In this document: positions 54,563 through 63,545 of the stretch, in pieces
How positions within the stretch are numbered: position 1 is the first letter of the stretch
Layout of the letters: each line of letters begins with the position of its first letter
From: JAIPFM01 sp964494325
GTDB lineage: Bacteria; Planctomycetota; Phycisphaerae; Sedimentisphaerales; Anaerobacaceae
Assembly: GCA_964494325.1 (NCBI GenBank)
Contig: CAZBTJ010000002.1
Location: forward strand, 1-64,000
Direction of reading: 5' to 3'
DNA length: 64,000 bases
Notes under the pieces: model-generated
Told to the model about the DNA's origin: nothing
Seen by the model: the letters and a program-made list of their open reading frames with translations, nothing else
The model's database searches: none
Translations under genes and position numbers: made by a program

Positions 54563-56527
54563 ATGAAAACCAGACGGCGTATCGTCCCCATTGCAATATT
54601 GGTGCTATGCTTGATGCCCCTATGTTCTTTGATCCAGGCAGAAACCATTCAAGTAAAGAGCCCAAACGAGACGATTTCTGTGACTGTGGAAATTAATAGG
54701 TCAATTCAGTATAGCGTAGCCCTTAACGATTCGCTGATGCTCCAGGATTGCCCAATTTCAATGACCCTTGGCGACGAAACCGTACTGGGCAAAGATGCAA
54801 AGCTGGCCTATCAGAAGGCCGTGTCTGTCAACAGAGTGCTCAGACCTGTAGTTCGCGTGAAGTCTGCGGAGATTATCGACCATTACAACGAGAAAGTACT
54901 CTTTTTTGACCAGGGTTTTTCTCTGATATTTAGAGTTTATGATGATGCAATCGCCTATCGCTTTAAAACATCACTGGATGAGTCTATTGTAGTCAAGACA
55001 GAAACCGTAGCGTACAATTTCGTACAGAATCACACCACGTACTTTCCAAAAGAAGAAAGCCTTCTGACCCACAGTGAACGACTGTACTCGGTCGTCAAGC
55101 TGAACAGTATTGCCAAGGATCATTTTGGCAGTCTGCCGGCCCTGATTGATGTTGAAAATGGGACCAAGCTCCTGATCACTGAAGCTGACCTGTATGACTA
55201 TGCCGGCCTCTATCTGCGCGGCACTGCCACTCCCAGGCTGGAAGGTATGTTCCCAGCTGTGGCAGTCAGTGAAGAACAGACCAATGATCGAACAGTCGTT
55301 GTCAAAGAACGAGCCGATTACATTGCCAAAACATCAGGCGCAAGAACCTTCCCCTGGCGCGTCTGTATCATTTCTGATATGGACACAAATCTATTGGAAA
55401 ACCAGACTGTGTACAAACTCTCAAGCCCCTCTAAACTCAAGGACACGACCTGGATCAAACCCGGTAAGGTGGCATGGGACTGGTGGAATGCCTGCAATAT
55501 CTACAATGTTGATTTTCGGGCCGGTGTGAACACGGCAACCTACAAGTACTATATTGATTTTGCATCCCAGTACGGCCTTGAATACATCATCCTAGATGAA
55601 GGCTGGTATAAGCTTGGGAATTTACTTGACGTTGTTCCCGACATGGACATGGAAGAACTCTTTGCCTATGCCAAGAAAAAGAAGGTCGGTATCGTCTTGT
55701 GGGTGGTGTGGAAAACACTGGAAGACCAAATGATACCTGCACTGGATCAGTTTGAAAAGTGGGGCGCCAAGGGTATCAAGGTCGACTTTATGCAACGCGA
55801 TGATCAATGGATGGTTCAGTACTATGAACGCGTGGCCATCGAATGTGCCAAACGCCATATGCTAGTAGACTTCCATGGATCGTATTCGCCCAAAGGAATG
55901 CGCAGGGCTTACCCTAATGTGATAAGCCGTGAAGGGGTCAAGGGATTGGAGAATTGTAAATGGTCTTCGGATATTACACCCGAGCATTGCGTCACATTGC
56001 CCTTTATACGCATGGTTGCAGGCCCTATGGACTTTACGCCTGGCGCCATGATCAATGCTCAAGAAAAGAACTATAACGCCGTGTTTGACCGCCCCATGAG
56101 CATGGGCACACGCTGTCACCAACTTGCCATGTACGTGGTCTATGAAAGCCCTCTGCAAATGTTGTCTGACACGCCCACACACTATTACAGCGAATCGGAC
56201 TGTATGGAGTTTCTGTCAAAAGTACCTTCAGTATGGGACGAAACCATCGGCTTGGATGCCAAAGTCGGTGACTATGTCCTCATAGCAAGAAGATCGGGCA
56301 AGACATGGTATATTGGCGGCATGACAGACGGAACAGCTCGCGAATTGACCATCAACCTCGCTTTTTTGGGCAAGGGAAAATACAAAGCGGACATTTTTCA
56401 GGACGGCCCAAATGCGGACAAATATGGCGAAGACTTCAAACGTGTTAAACAGCGTGTCACGTCCAATGAGAAACTCACGATCAAACTGGCACCCGGTGGC
56501 GGCTGGGTCGCCCGGTTAACTCGTTAG
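54563..56527 (+). CDS. Glycoside hydrolase family 97 (alpha-glucosidase/galactosidase-like)
   Basis: A secreted GH97 enzyme of 654 residues, related to SusB. The signal peptide is at about 1-26. An N-terminal beta-sandwich domain (to about 270) is followed by a catalytic TIM barrel with KVAWDWWNACNIYNVDF, YIILDEGWYKLGN, KGIKVDFMQRDDQWMV, LVDFHGSYSPKGMRRAYPN and SREGVKGLENCKW. A C-terminal beta domain ends GGGWVARL. GH97 enzymes cleave alpha-glucosides or alpha-galactosides; inverting or retaining type was not settled. The start is ATG 54563 with GGAG nine bases upstream. It stands alone, without sus-like partners. Confidence 0.92.
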   Translation: MKTRRRIVPIAILVLCLMPLCSLIQAETIQVKSPNETISVTVEINRSIQYSVALNDSLMLQDCPISMTLGDETVLGKDAKLAYQKAVSVNRVLRPVVRVKSAEIIDHYNEKVLFFDQGFSLIFRVYDDAIAYRFKTSLDESIVVKTETVAYNFVQNHTTYFPKEESLLTHSERLYSVVKLNSIAKDHFGSLPALIDVENGTKLLITEADLYDYAGLYLRGTATPRLEGMFPAVAVSEEQTNDRTVVVKERADYIAKTSGARTFPWRVCIISDMDTNLLENQTVYKLSSPSKLKDTTWIKPGKVAWDWWNACNIYNVDFRAGVNTATYKYYIDFASQYGLEYIILDEGWYKLGNLLDVVPDMDMEELFAYAKKKKVGIVLWVVWKTLEDQMIPALDQFEKWGAKGIKVDFMQRDDQWMVQYYERVAIECAKRHMLVDFHGSYSPKGMRRAYPNVISREGVKGLENCKWSSDITPEHCVTLPFIRMVAGPMDFTPGAMINAQEKNYNAVFDRPMSMGTRCHQLAMYVVYESPLQMLSDTPTHYYSESDCMEFLSKVPSVWDETIGLDAKVGDYVLIARRSGKTWYIGGMTDGTARELTINLAFLGKGKYKADIFQDGPNADKYGEDFKRVKQRVTSNEKLTIKLAPGGGWVARLTR

Positions 56528-56550
56528 TCATTACTCCGTGAAACAGGTGA

Positions 56551-56579
56551 GGGGAAATTGGGAAATTCTGAGTTTCCCC
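56551..56579 (+). other. Hairpin after GH97 gene
   Basis: GGGGAAA (56551-56557) and TTTCCCC (56573-56579) form a 7-bp stem shortly after the GH97 stop. A smaller AGCCC/GGGCT stem follows. There is no T-run, so it may be an mRNA-end stabiliser or a weak terminator. Confidence 0.35.
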
Positions 56580-56610
56580 GAGCCCCATCCTGGGCTACAA
56601 TATCCAGCCA

Positions 56611-57186
56611 ATGACATCATTAACATTTATTAAACAGTTTTTTTTGCACCCCGCCCAAACAGGTGCGATCTGGCCCAGTTCATTGGAATTGGCGCATGCC
56701 ATCACTGATGCAGCAGGTTTGAAAGAGGCTTCTGTCATTGTTGAGTGGGGCTCAGGTACTGGCGTCTTTACCGAAATGGTGCTCCAAAAGAAACCGCAGA
56801 ACGCCCTCTTTTTTGCCATGGAACTCAATCCTGAATTTGTGGAAACCACTCAGACGCGTTGCCCTTCAGCAAAAATATATCATGCCAGTGCAACGGAAAC
56901 CCCAAAGTATTTGGCTTTGAACAATGCAAATCAATGCGATACGGTCATATGTGGACTTCCCTGGGCAGCATTCGACGAGTCACTGCAGGATGTATTGCTG
57001 GACGCACTTATAAACATTCTCCGGCCCGGTGCTCGCTTTTTAACCTTTGCCTATTTGCAGGGTCTACTTCTACCAGCAGGCAGACGTTTTCGCAAGAAAC
57101 TGCAATCCAGATTTAGCCATGTCACAACCACACGAACAGTCTGGCGAAACACGCCGCCTGCGTTTGTATACATAGCCACAAAGTAA
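56611..57186 (+). CDS. SAM-dependent methyltransferase (PmtA-like)
   Basis: A 191-residue methyltransferase resembling phospholipid N-methyltransferases of the PmtA group and rRNA adenine dimethylases. FIKQFFLHPAQTGAIWPSSL is a typical opening. The SAM motif is VIVEWGSGTGVFTEMVL (Trp replaces a usual Leu), then FAMELNPEFV and CDTVICGLPWAAFDE. The lipid substrate is inferred from the family and from the CDP-alcohol phosphotransferase gene that follows 91 bases later. The ribosome site is weak. Confidence 0.75.
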   Translation: MTSLTFIKQFFLHPAQTGAIWPSSLELAHAITDAAGLKEASVIVEWGSGTGVFTEMVLQKKPQNALFFAMELNPEFVETTQTRCPSAKIYHASATETPKYLALNNANQCDTVICGLPWAAFDESLQDVLLDALINILRPGARFLTFAYLQGLLLPAGRRFRKKLQSRFSHVTTTRTVWRNTPPAFVYIATK

Positions 57187-57277
57187 CTCGTCGCATTGAC
57201 AATCACATACTCCTTGCCCATCGACATTTGCGTCGGTAGAATGCTCTCCATAGATAATGGGTTACGGGAGCTAGGCT

Positions 57278-57883
57278 ATGGCAAAAAACGTGTTTTCGGG
57301 CGATAAAAAAGACGACGTTTCCATACTTCATCATGCAGAAGATCGTCTCAAAGCCACACTAATACCCTGTGTCCCAAAAGGTATTGAAACTTACCACCTC
57401 ACTCTTACCACTATTGTATGGTCTGTTTTGGTGATTCTATTCAGTTGGTTGGCCACATTTAACCGTCAATGGATGTGGGGTGTATCAGCCGCCATTTTAG
57501 CTCAATACATTACCGACCTGTTGGATGGTGCTATTGGCCGTCATCGAAATACTGGTTTGGTGAAATGGGGCTACTACATGGACCATTTCCTGGACTATGT
57601 ATTTCTATGTGCCATGCTTATTGGTTACTCTTTACTCATTCCCAATCATATGAAATACATTATGTTCTTTGTTATGGCCGTATTCTGTGGCTTTATGGTC
57701 AACTCATTTCTGCAATTTTCAGCCACCAATAAGTTCAAAATTGCCTACTGGGGCATTGGCCCCACAGAAATGCGACTCATTTTTATTCTCATCAATACAC
57801 TCATCATATATTTGAATCAATCCATCTATGTGCGTACTATGCCAAACTCGAAGATAACTCCGGTGTCATCCTTGAGGTTTTGA
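57278..57883 (+). CDS. CDP-alcohol phosphatidyltransferase
   Basis: A 201-residue membrane enzyme of phospholipid synthesis with five or six hydrophobic segments. It has the CDP-alcohol signature DLLDGAIGRHRNTGLVKWGY followed by YMDHFLD, matching D-x2-D-G-x2-A-R-x8-G-x3-D-x3-D except that Gly replaces Ala. The alcohol acceptor cannot be told from sequence. GGGAG precedes ATG by seven bases. With the preceding PmtA-like gene it may form a small lipid-modification unit. Confidence 0.85.
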   Translation: MAKNVFSGDKKDDVSILHHAEDRLKATLIPCVPKGIETYHLTLTTIVWSVLVILFSWLATFNRQWMWGVSAAILAQYITDLLDGAIGRHRNTGLVKWGYYMDHFLDYVFLCAMLIGYSLLIPNHMKYIMFFVMAVFCGFMVNSFLQFSATNKFKIAYWGIGPTEMRLIFILINTLIIYLNQSIYVRTMPNSKITPVSSLRF

Positions 57884-57893
57884 AGACGACCAC

Positions 57894-58433
57894 CTATCCC
57901 AGGTGACGAATCACACTGCCGCGCATGTGAGAAATGCCATATCGGTATCGTCCCCGTACGGTGCTTGAAGACACGCCCTGCACGCGTGCTATGTCCTTGA
58001 ACTTTAGCCCCTGTCTGATTCGCAGTCGAACCACCTCCCTTTGAGGCTCAGACAAAGTATGCAGCAATTTTTCTACGATATTAACTTCCTCAGACTGCAC
58101 CGAACACTCATGTGGGCTATGCATAATCTCATCCGACAAAACGTGGCGAATCATCCCCGTCTTCTGCCGAGAACGACGCCTAATCATATCTCTAATGCCA
58201 TTTAGAATACCAGCACGTAGATAACCATATAGACTGTGATTGATTTCAAATTTTGTGATTCGTTTAGTGAAAGAAAGAAACACATCGTGGAGAATGTCCT
58301 CAGCAACATGACGGTCTACATGGTACGAACAGGCCGTTGCCATAAGCTGGGGCCGGTATTTTACATAAATGCATTCCAGGGCTGCTTGATCCCCTCGTTT
58401 TAGTCTTCCTATCAATGCTTTGTCGTCTGTCAT
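57894..58433 (-). CDS. ECF-type sigma-70 factor
   Basis: A 179-residue sigma factor: region 2 (about 10-75, ALECIYVKYRPQLMATACSY, DILHDVFLSFTKRI) and region 4 (about 120-170, LSEPQREVVRLRIRQGLKFK then VSSSTVRGRYRYGISHMRG). Residues about 75-120 are Arg-rich (RDMIRRRSRQKTGM). AAGGAG lies before ATG. No anti-sigma gene is adjacent; a BlaI-type repressor gene lies 99 bases upstream on the same strand, so the two may be cotranscribed and the sigma placed under that repressor. Confidence 0.85.
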   Translation of the reverse strand: MTDDKALIGRLKRGDQAALECIYVKYRPQLMATACSYHVDRHVAEDILHDVFLSFTKRITKFEINHSLYGYLRAGILNGIRDMIRRRSRQKTGMIRHVLSDEIMHSPHECSVQSEEVNIVEKLLHTLSEPQREVVRLRIRQGLKFKDIARVQGVSSSTVRGRYRYGISHMRGSVIRHLG

Positions 58434-58532
58434 GATTTGCTCCTTATGCCTCTACATTTCAGTATTTCTTCTCTCTCAATAGAGGCCCTCAAAAACCGAT
58501 GCGTTTCGCTTTTTTGCAGAAACCACCGAAAC

Positions 58533-58922
58533 TTATCCCTCTTTTTTTTGTTGCTTGTGTTCCTTTATTATCTGCTCCAGGTACTTGTATTCTTCTTCTG
58601 AAAGCTGTTCATGGTCGACAAGAAATTGAACCATGGGTGTAAACGCCCCATTAAAGGCACGCTTTAGTGTCCGTTTTAGCTCCCGTTTCATGGCTTCAGC
58701 CTTGGTAATAACCGCCGTGTACACGTATAGATTTCTTATCTTCTTGGCGTCCAACAGCTGTTTTTTTACCATGCGGTCCATCAATGTTTTTACCGTGGTG
58801 TAAGCCCACTTCTTTTGCTTCACCAGGGCCTCTTGAACATCCGGGGCAGTTACTGGTTCCTTTTCCCAAACGACTTTCAATATCGCCCACTCAGTCTCAA
58901 ACAACTCTTGGTTTTTCGCCAC
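58533..58922 (-). CDS. BlaI/MecI/CopY-family transcriptional repressor
   Basis: A 129-residue winged-helix repressor. LFETEWAILKVVWEKEPVTA and WAYTTVKTLMDRMVKKQLLD form the DNA-binding domain. The C-terminal helical part (TLKRAFNGAFTPMVQFLVDH, LSEEEYKYLEQIIKEHKQQK) serves dimerisation as in BlaI and MecI. The start is taken at GTG 58922 after GAGG; GTG 58931 is also possible. Family members are usually next to a BlaR1-type M56 sensor protease, which is absent here. A perfect palindrome about 40 bases upstream is the likely operator for autoregulation. Confidence 0.87.
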   Translation of the reverse strand: MAKNQELFETEWAILKVVWEKEPVTAPDVQEALVKQKKWAYTTVKTLMDRMVKKQLLDAKKIRNLYVYTAVITKAEAMKRELKRTLKRAFNGAFTPMVQFLVDHEQLSEEEYKYLEQIIKEHKQQKKEG

Positions 58923-58963
58923 AATAATCACCTCAAAAACAAAACACTCTCAGTAGACATCCC

Positions 58964-58977
58964 TCTACTATAGTAGA
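58964..58977. promoter_or_regulatory. Palindromic operator upstream of BlaI-type repressor
   Basis: TCTACTATAGTAGA is a perfect 14-bp palindrome ending with the TAGTAG/CTACTA halves typical of BlaI-family operators. Extra half sites GTAGAC (near 58953) and CTACTA (near 58993) flank it. The remaining gap to 59261 shows no gene. Confidence 0.65.
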
Positions 58978-59261
58978 CGTTATTATGAAATGCTACTATT
59001 TTCCAGACAAATTTCGAGCTTCTTGCCACGCTTCACAAAGCCACGTACCTTTAATCCTGGATGTTTCTACCTAATTTACGTCAGCGATAAAAAGATGCCG
59101 GGCCCTTAAACTGCTCAATGGCAACTAGAATGCAATAACGGTCATTCCAGCATTGTTTTGGGGGATTTTTGATGGCTCGGGGCTTGATCTCTTTGACCTT
59201 CAGCTTATCATTGACGACCTATTTTATTTACGACGTGTAAGTCAGGAGCTTTGTTTATTCC

Positions 59262-59982
59262 ATGAGTAATCCAATTCCAGAAGCCAAAGAAAGTACACCC
59301 AGGCGAAAACGTTTTGGGAGCCACCTTTTAAGACTAAGCATCATTGCTATTGCAGTCCTGGGTGTTTTCTTGATGACAAAAATACCAAAGCGACAAGACA
59401 TTATTGATGAAACAACATCGCCTCCGATCAACATTTCAGTCCTTAATATCACGCCTGAAGCGCAAGTCCCTGACACATTTGATCTGCCTGCCGTAGTGTT
59501 GATACGACCACCGTCAAAATCGGCGTAGAAGTCACTGAGAAGGACGTACCATACTTATCTGTGGGGCTAACTGCCGATATCATGGTAACTCTCTGCGGGG
59601 TAAAGGAGACTTTCTCCGGTGTTATCACCTTCATCAGTCAGGTCGCTGACGGTCAAACACGTCTACGCGGCTTGAGATCACCCTCCCGAATCCTCAGCAT
59701 CTGCTGCACAGCGGTCAACTTGTCTTGGTTCGCTTAACAAGACGGACGCTACAAAATGTCATCTTAGTTCCCCTATTTGCTGTCATCCCTATGGAGTCTG
59801 GCAAAGCTGTTTATATTGTTGAAGACAATCATGCGGTACGAAGAGACGTTAAGCTGGGAATCATCAAGGGTAACCGCGTTCAAATTCTTGAAGGTTTACG
59901 CCCAACTGACCAACTTATTGTCGAGGGACATCGCTTTGCCGCTCCTGGCCTAAAGGTCAACATTATTCCATCAGAGCTCTAG
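59262..59982 (+). pseudogene. Decayed RND membrane-fusion protein (HlyD/MFP)
   Basis: The first part (59262-59500) codes a cytoplasmic tail, one membrane helix and the start of an MFP (LNITPEAQVPDTFDLPAVV). The lipoyl/hairpin middle is missing. A second frame then reads VDTTTVKIGVEVTEKDVPYL and GVITFISQVADGQTR. A third frame resumes EITLPNPQHLLHSGQLVLVR and continues to LFAVIPMESGKAVYIVEDNH and the end at 59982. So there is an internal deletion (about 59500) and a frameshift near 59665. The whole was a periplasmic adaptor of an efflux pump. Confidence 0.85.
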
Positions 59983-59986
59983 CCCT

Positions 59987-62178
59987 ATGCTACTAACAGA
60001 CCTTGCAATAAAGAATCGAATCACTGTGGCCGTTCTTGGCTTTATCATTATTGTGTTGAGCGTGTACAGCTACCTGTCACTGCCCAGAGAAGCTTTCCCT
60101 GATATTCCTGTTCCCTTTATTCTTGTGACCACGACCTATGAAGGCGTCTCACCTGAGGACATGGAAACATCGGTCACGATGAAGATCGAAAAAGAATTGA
60201 AGGGTGTGCGAGGGGCAAAGGAGATCACTTCCAGCAGCGCAGAGGGCCTGTCCATGATTTCGGTCGAATTCACGCCCGACATACCCACCGACGTAGCCCT
60301 GCAACGAATCCGTGACAAGGTCGACACGGCCAAGGGTGAATTCCCCAAAATGCCAAGGAACCGATTATAAAGGAAGTCAACTTTGCTGAAATACCCATCA
60401 TGTACATCAGAATTTCTGGGGATGTGTCTCCAGTACAGTTGAAATTCGTTGCAGATAGGTTGCAGGACGAAATAGAAATTGTCCCTGGTGTTCTAAAAGT
60501 TGAGATAATGGGCGATCTGGAACGTGAAATTCGCCTTGAATTTGACCCTGACCGAGTGGCCTCCTACAATCTGACTTTCCCGGAACTTCTTTCGTTGATC
60601 CCAGCGGAGAATGTTAATATTTCAGCCGGTGGACTGGAAACTCAAGGGACCAAGTTCAATGTTCGCGTCCCAGCGGAATTTGTCACGCCAGAAGAAGTCG
60701 ACCATCTTATTTTGACGGTTCGCAACGGCAAGCCTATATACCTGTCCGATGTTGCCAAGGTAACGGATTCATTCAAGGACAGAGAAACATTTTCCCGGCT
60801 TAATGGTATTGAAAATGTTACTTTAAGTATTCAGAAACGAGTTGGCGCAAACGTCGTCAATATTTCTGACCACGTAAAACTCATCATCTCAGAAGCTCAA
60901 AAGCAGTCACCCAAGACACTTCAATTTGACATCACTTCCGACATATCAAAGAACATACGCAATATGGTTTCGGACTTGGAAAACAACATCCTCTCCGCTC
61001 TTATCCTGGTAACTGCAGTATTTTTGGTTTTTCTCGGCTGGCGTCCCAGTGCTATTGTAGCCATGCTCCGTATGGGCCTCCATCCCGCCGAAGAAGCAGA
61101 AAACAGTTCATTGGTTTACGATTGGCTACAGAAAGATTCAAGGTGTTGGCCTTAACAACCCTGGCATCACACTTTTCGTGGCCTTATGCCTTCTTTTTTC
61201 GGTCGGCATTTTATATTCTAAAATTGGCAAGGGCAGTGAATTCTTCCCAGAAGGCGATCCTGAACGTGGTGTCATAGATGTCCGTACGCCTCAGAGCACC
61301 AATATCACCGAAACGGATCGAATTATTAGGGATATCGAAAACCGAATTACGCCCTACAGGCCCTGGATTAAGCACACCATTGCAAACGTTGGGTTCAGTG
61401 CGGCTGGAAACAACATCATGGCCAGTGCGGGTGGATCACATTTGGCAAATATCACACTTGTCTTTCACGACTTCTCTGAGCTGAGCGAACTCATCCTTCA
61501 ACAGAAGTCATTGCAAGCATTAGAAATGACCTTTTAGACATCCCTGGGGCCGAAATAGAGGTTGAGAGAGAGGCTGATGGACCTGCTACAGGAGCGTCTG
61601 TAACGGTCCGAGTCATAGGAGACGACTTTGAGGTTTTGAAGGAACTTAGCAATCAGGCTTTCCGGTTGATTCTTCAGTTCAATTCAATAATGATCCCACT
61701 GATCATCATTACCACCGTGATCCTGTCCCTCATTGGCGCTTTGGCCGGGCTTATCATTTGCGACCTACCATTTGGCATTATAATGACAGGCATTGGCGTC
61801 ATAAGTCTTGCCGAAGTCGTGGTAAACAATGCCATTGTCCTTCTGGCCTATACGCGGCAGCTTCAGAGCCAGGGCATGGGCTTGATTGAAGCAGCGTCTG
61901 AAGCTGGTGTTACTCGGCTACGCCCCGTCTTTCTGACGGCGGCAACTACGATTATCGGACTTATCCCAATGGCAATTGGAATCTCCTTCGATTTTCGAAC
62001 ACTAACTTTTATTACAAAAACGGAGTCTAGTCAATGGTGGAGCAATATGGGTGTCGTAGTCATTTTTGGCTTAGGTTTTGCCACGGTCCTTACCCTGGTC
62101 GTAGTGCCCTCTCTTTATGTGATGTTAACACAACTCAATAGAAAACGTAGGCACCTTTTTTCAGCGCATAAAAAATAG
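59987..62178 (+). pseudogene. Decayed RND (AcrB-family) efflux transporter
   Basis: Four open pieces align in order with an RND pump. Piece 1 is 59987-60350 (MLLTDLAIKNRITVAVLGFI; YLSLPREAFPDIPVPFILV). A frameshift near 60350 leads to piece 2, EPIIKEVNFAEIPIMYIRIS to FLVFLGWRPSAIVAM (about 61060), with a large membrane-domain deletion after it. Piece 3 is 61178-61535 (GSEFFPEGDPERGVIDVRTP). After another break piece 4, 61636-62178, carries membrane helices and AASEAGVTRLRPVFLTAATT. About 2.2 kb remains of a usual 3.1 kb. Not functional. It follows the MFP relic directly, as in an intact mfp-rnd operon. Confidence 0.9.
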
Positions 62179-62205
62179 GGATGACATATTTCTCATCCCT
62201 ATTTT
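62172..62205. terminator. Bidirectional terminator between RND relic and ankyrin gene
   Basis: A perfect 13-bp stem AAAATAGGGATGA / TCATCCCTATTTT (62172-62184 and 62193-62205) with an 8-base loop. The stem ends in A and T runs, so it can act on both strands. It overlaps the last codons of the RND relic and lies 17 bases from the ankyrin gene stop. Confidence 0.85.
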
Positions 62206-62221
62206 CTTGTTTTGAGTTAAC

Positions 62222-63496
62222 TTATCTACGCCTTCGACTCGTCTGTTGGGTCTGGTTGGCCCGGCCCCTACTCCTTCTCCCTCTCGCCGTGCCTTCAACG
62301 CTGGATGTATCTGGTATATTTGACAGCTCATCCTTAGTAAGACCATAAACCACAAGGCTTCGCTCCCCGCGAAACTTTCGTTCCAACATCACCCCATCGA
62401 TCGCATTGAGCGTCCGAGCCTTCTTCTGTTTTTCAGCCATACCTCTTATTGTCGCCATATCGCCGAAATACTTGTCCTGAGTATCATTATACAGAGTATC
62501 CAAATTGGTATCAGAAATGGATCCCCAACTATCAATATAGGATGCGTGAGGGTCGACTTGTTCGACCGTTTCTTCATTTCTGGTCCTGATTCCTCGCCGA
62601 CTCGTACTAATATCAGCGGTGTGACCTCGCCTACTCCGGCCTCGCGACGGCCTTGTCATCGTCTGCATGCCTTGCGAAGCCGTCCCCCTTGTCGCTGCCC
62701 TCATTCTTCGACTTGATTGAGAAAAAATGCTTTTCCATGTGCTCTGGATCACATCAAGCTGGTGAACGATGTCGTTTGCATCCTCTGCTTTTGCCACGGA
62801 CTGAATAAAAACAATCTCACTATCAACTTCTTTCCTTAAAGCAGAGTAAAACGAGGTCGCAATTCGACGCTTGCGAGAAGTCCATTTTGCCTCTTCCGCT
62901 TCCAATGACTTAAATATTGTCTTCAATTGACTTTCCAGGTTGGGATCTGTACTTAACCGGACCCTGATTCCATTTACGTCCTTCAGAACCGCGTAAATCT
63001 GTTCTGGTCCTGTCATTACAATACTATCTTCAGTTTGAAATGGTTGGTCGTAGGTCCTTTCGTTTGGAAATAGATTTGCCAATCGAACGTCTCCGGAAGC
63101 CTTTGCTAAGTCTTTTGCTGTTTGACCTTTACTGTTCTTAATTTCTGCATCCGCGTTATTGCTGAGAAGTTCCGACACCACCCTCGCATGCTTTTTTGCC
63201 ACGCCATAATGCAGGGCTGTATTGCCCTGCTTATCAAGCATATTTATCCCAGCATTCCGGAGCAACAGTAATGGTATAACACGGCTCATACCTGATTCAG
63301 AAGCTGCCATTAGAGGCGTTTTTCCGTTAGAATCCTTTGAATCCACGCTTACGCCTTTTTGTAGGAATGCGACAATGCCCCTTGCATTCCCAGCGGCGGC
63401 GGCCTCATGAATTGACGTAAAACTATCAGTATTTTGCCCGTGGCCAAGATTTGCAAGCATTGACAAAACACATAAACTCATTAGAAAACGTTTCAC
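62222..63496 (-). CDS. Secreted ankyrin-repeat protein with Arg/Ser-rich tail
   Basis: A 424-residue protein with a signal peptide (about 1-21, ending GHGQ). Three or four ankyrin repeats follow (about 28-145: TSIHEAAAAGNARGIVAFLQ, NGKTPLMAASESGMSRVIPL, QGNTALHYGVAKKHARVVSE, KGQTAKDLAKASGD). A helical middle and low-complexity basic stretches come next (RPSRGRSRRGHTADISTSRR and a C-terminus ending TSRRRR). The start is GTG 63496 with AAGGGG five bases upstream; ATG 63481 is an alternative. Ankyrin repeats bind proteins; the partner is unknown. It lies 50 bases downstream of parB. Confidence 0.78.
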   Translation of the reverse strand: MKRFLMSLCVLSMLANLGHGQNTDSFTSIHEAAAAGNARGIVAFLQKGVSVDSKDSNGKTPLMAASESGMSRVIPLLLLRNAGINMLDKQGNTALHYGVAKKHARVVSELLSNNADAEIKNSKGQTAKDLAKASGDVRLANLFPNERTYDQPFQTEDSIVMTGPEQIYAVLKDVNGIRVRLSTDPNLESQLKTIFKSLEAEEAKWTSRKRRIATSFYSALRKEVDSEIVFIQSVAKAEDANDIVHQLDVIQSTWKSIFSQSSRRMRAATRGTASQGMQTMTRPSRGRSRRGHTADISTSRRGIRTRNEETVEQVDPHASYIDSWGSISDTNLDTLYNDTQDKYFGDMATIRGMAEKQKKARTLNAIDGVMLERKFRGERSLVVYGLTKDELSNIPDTSSVEGTARGRRSRGRANQTQQTSRRRR

Positions 63497-63545
63497 AATT
63501 ACCCCTTTCAAACCAGTATCCAAGTGTTGTCTTTATCAGATATCA

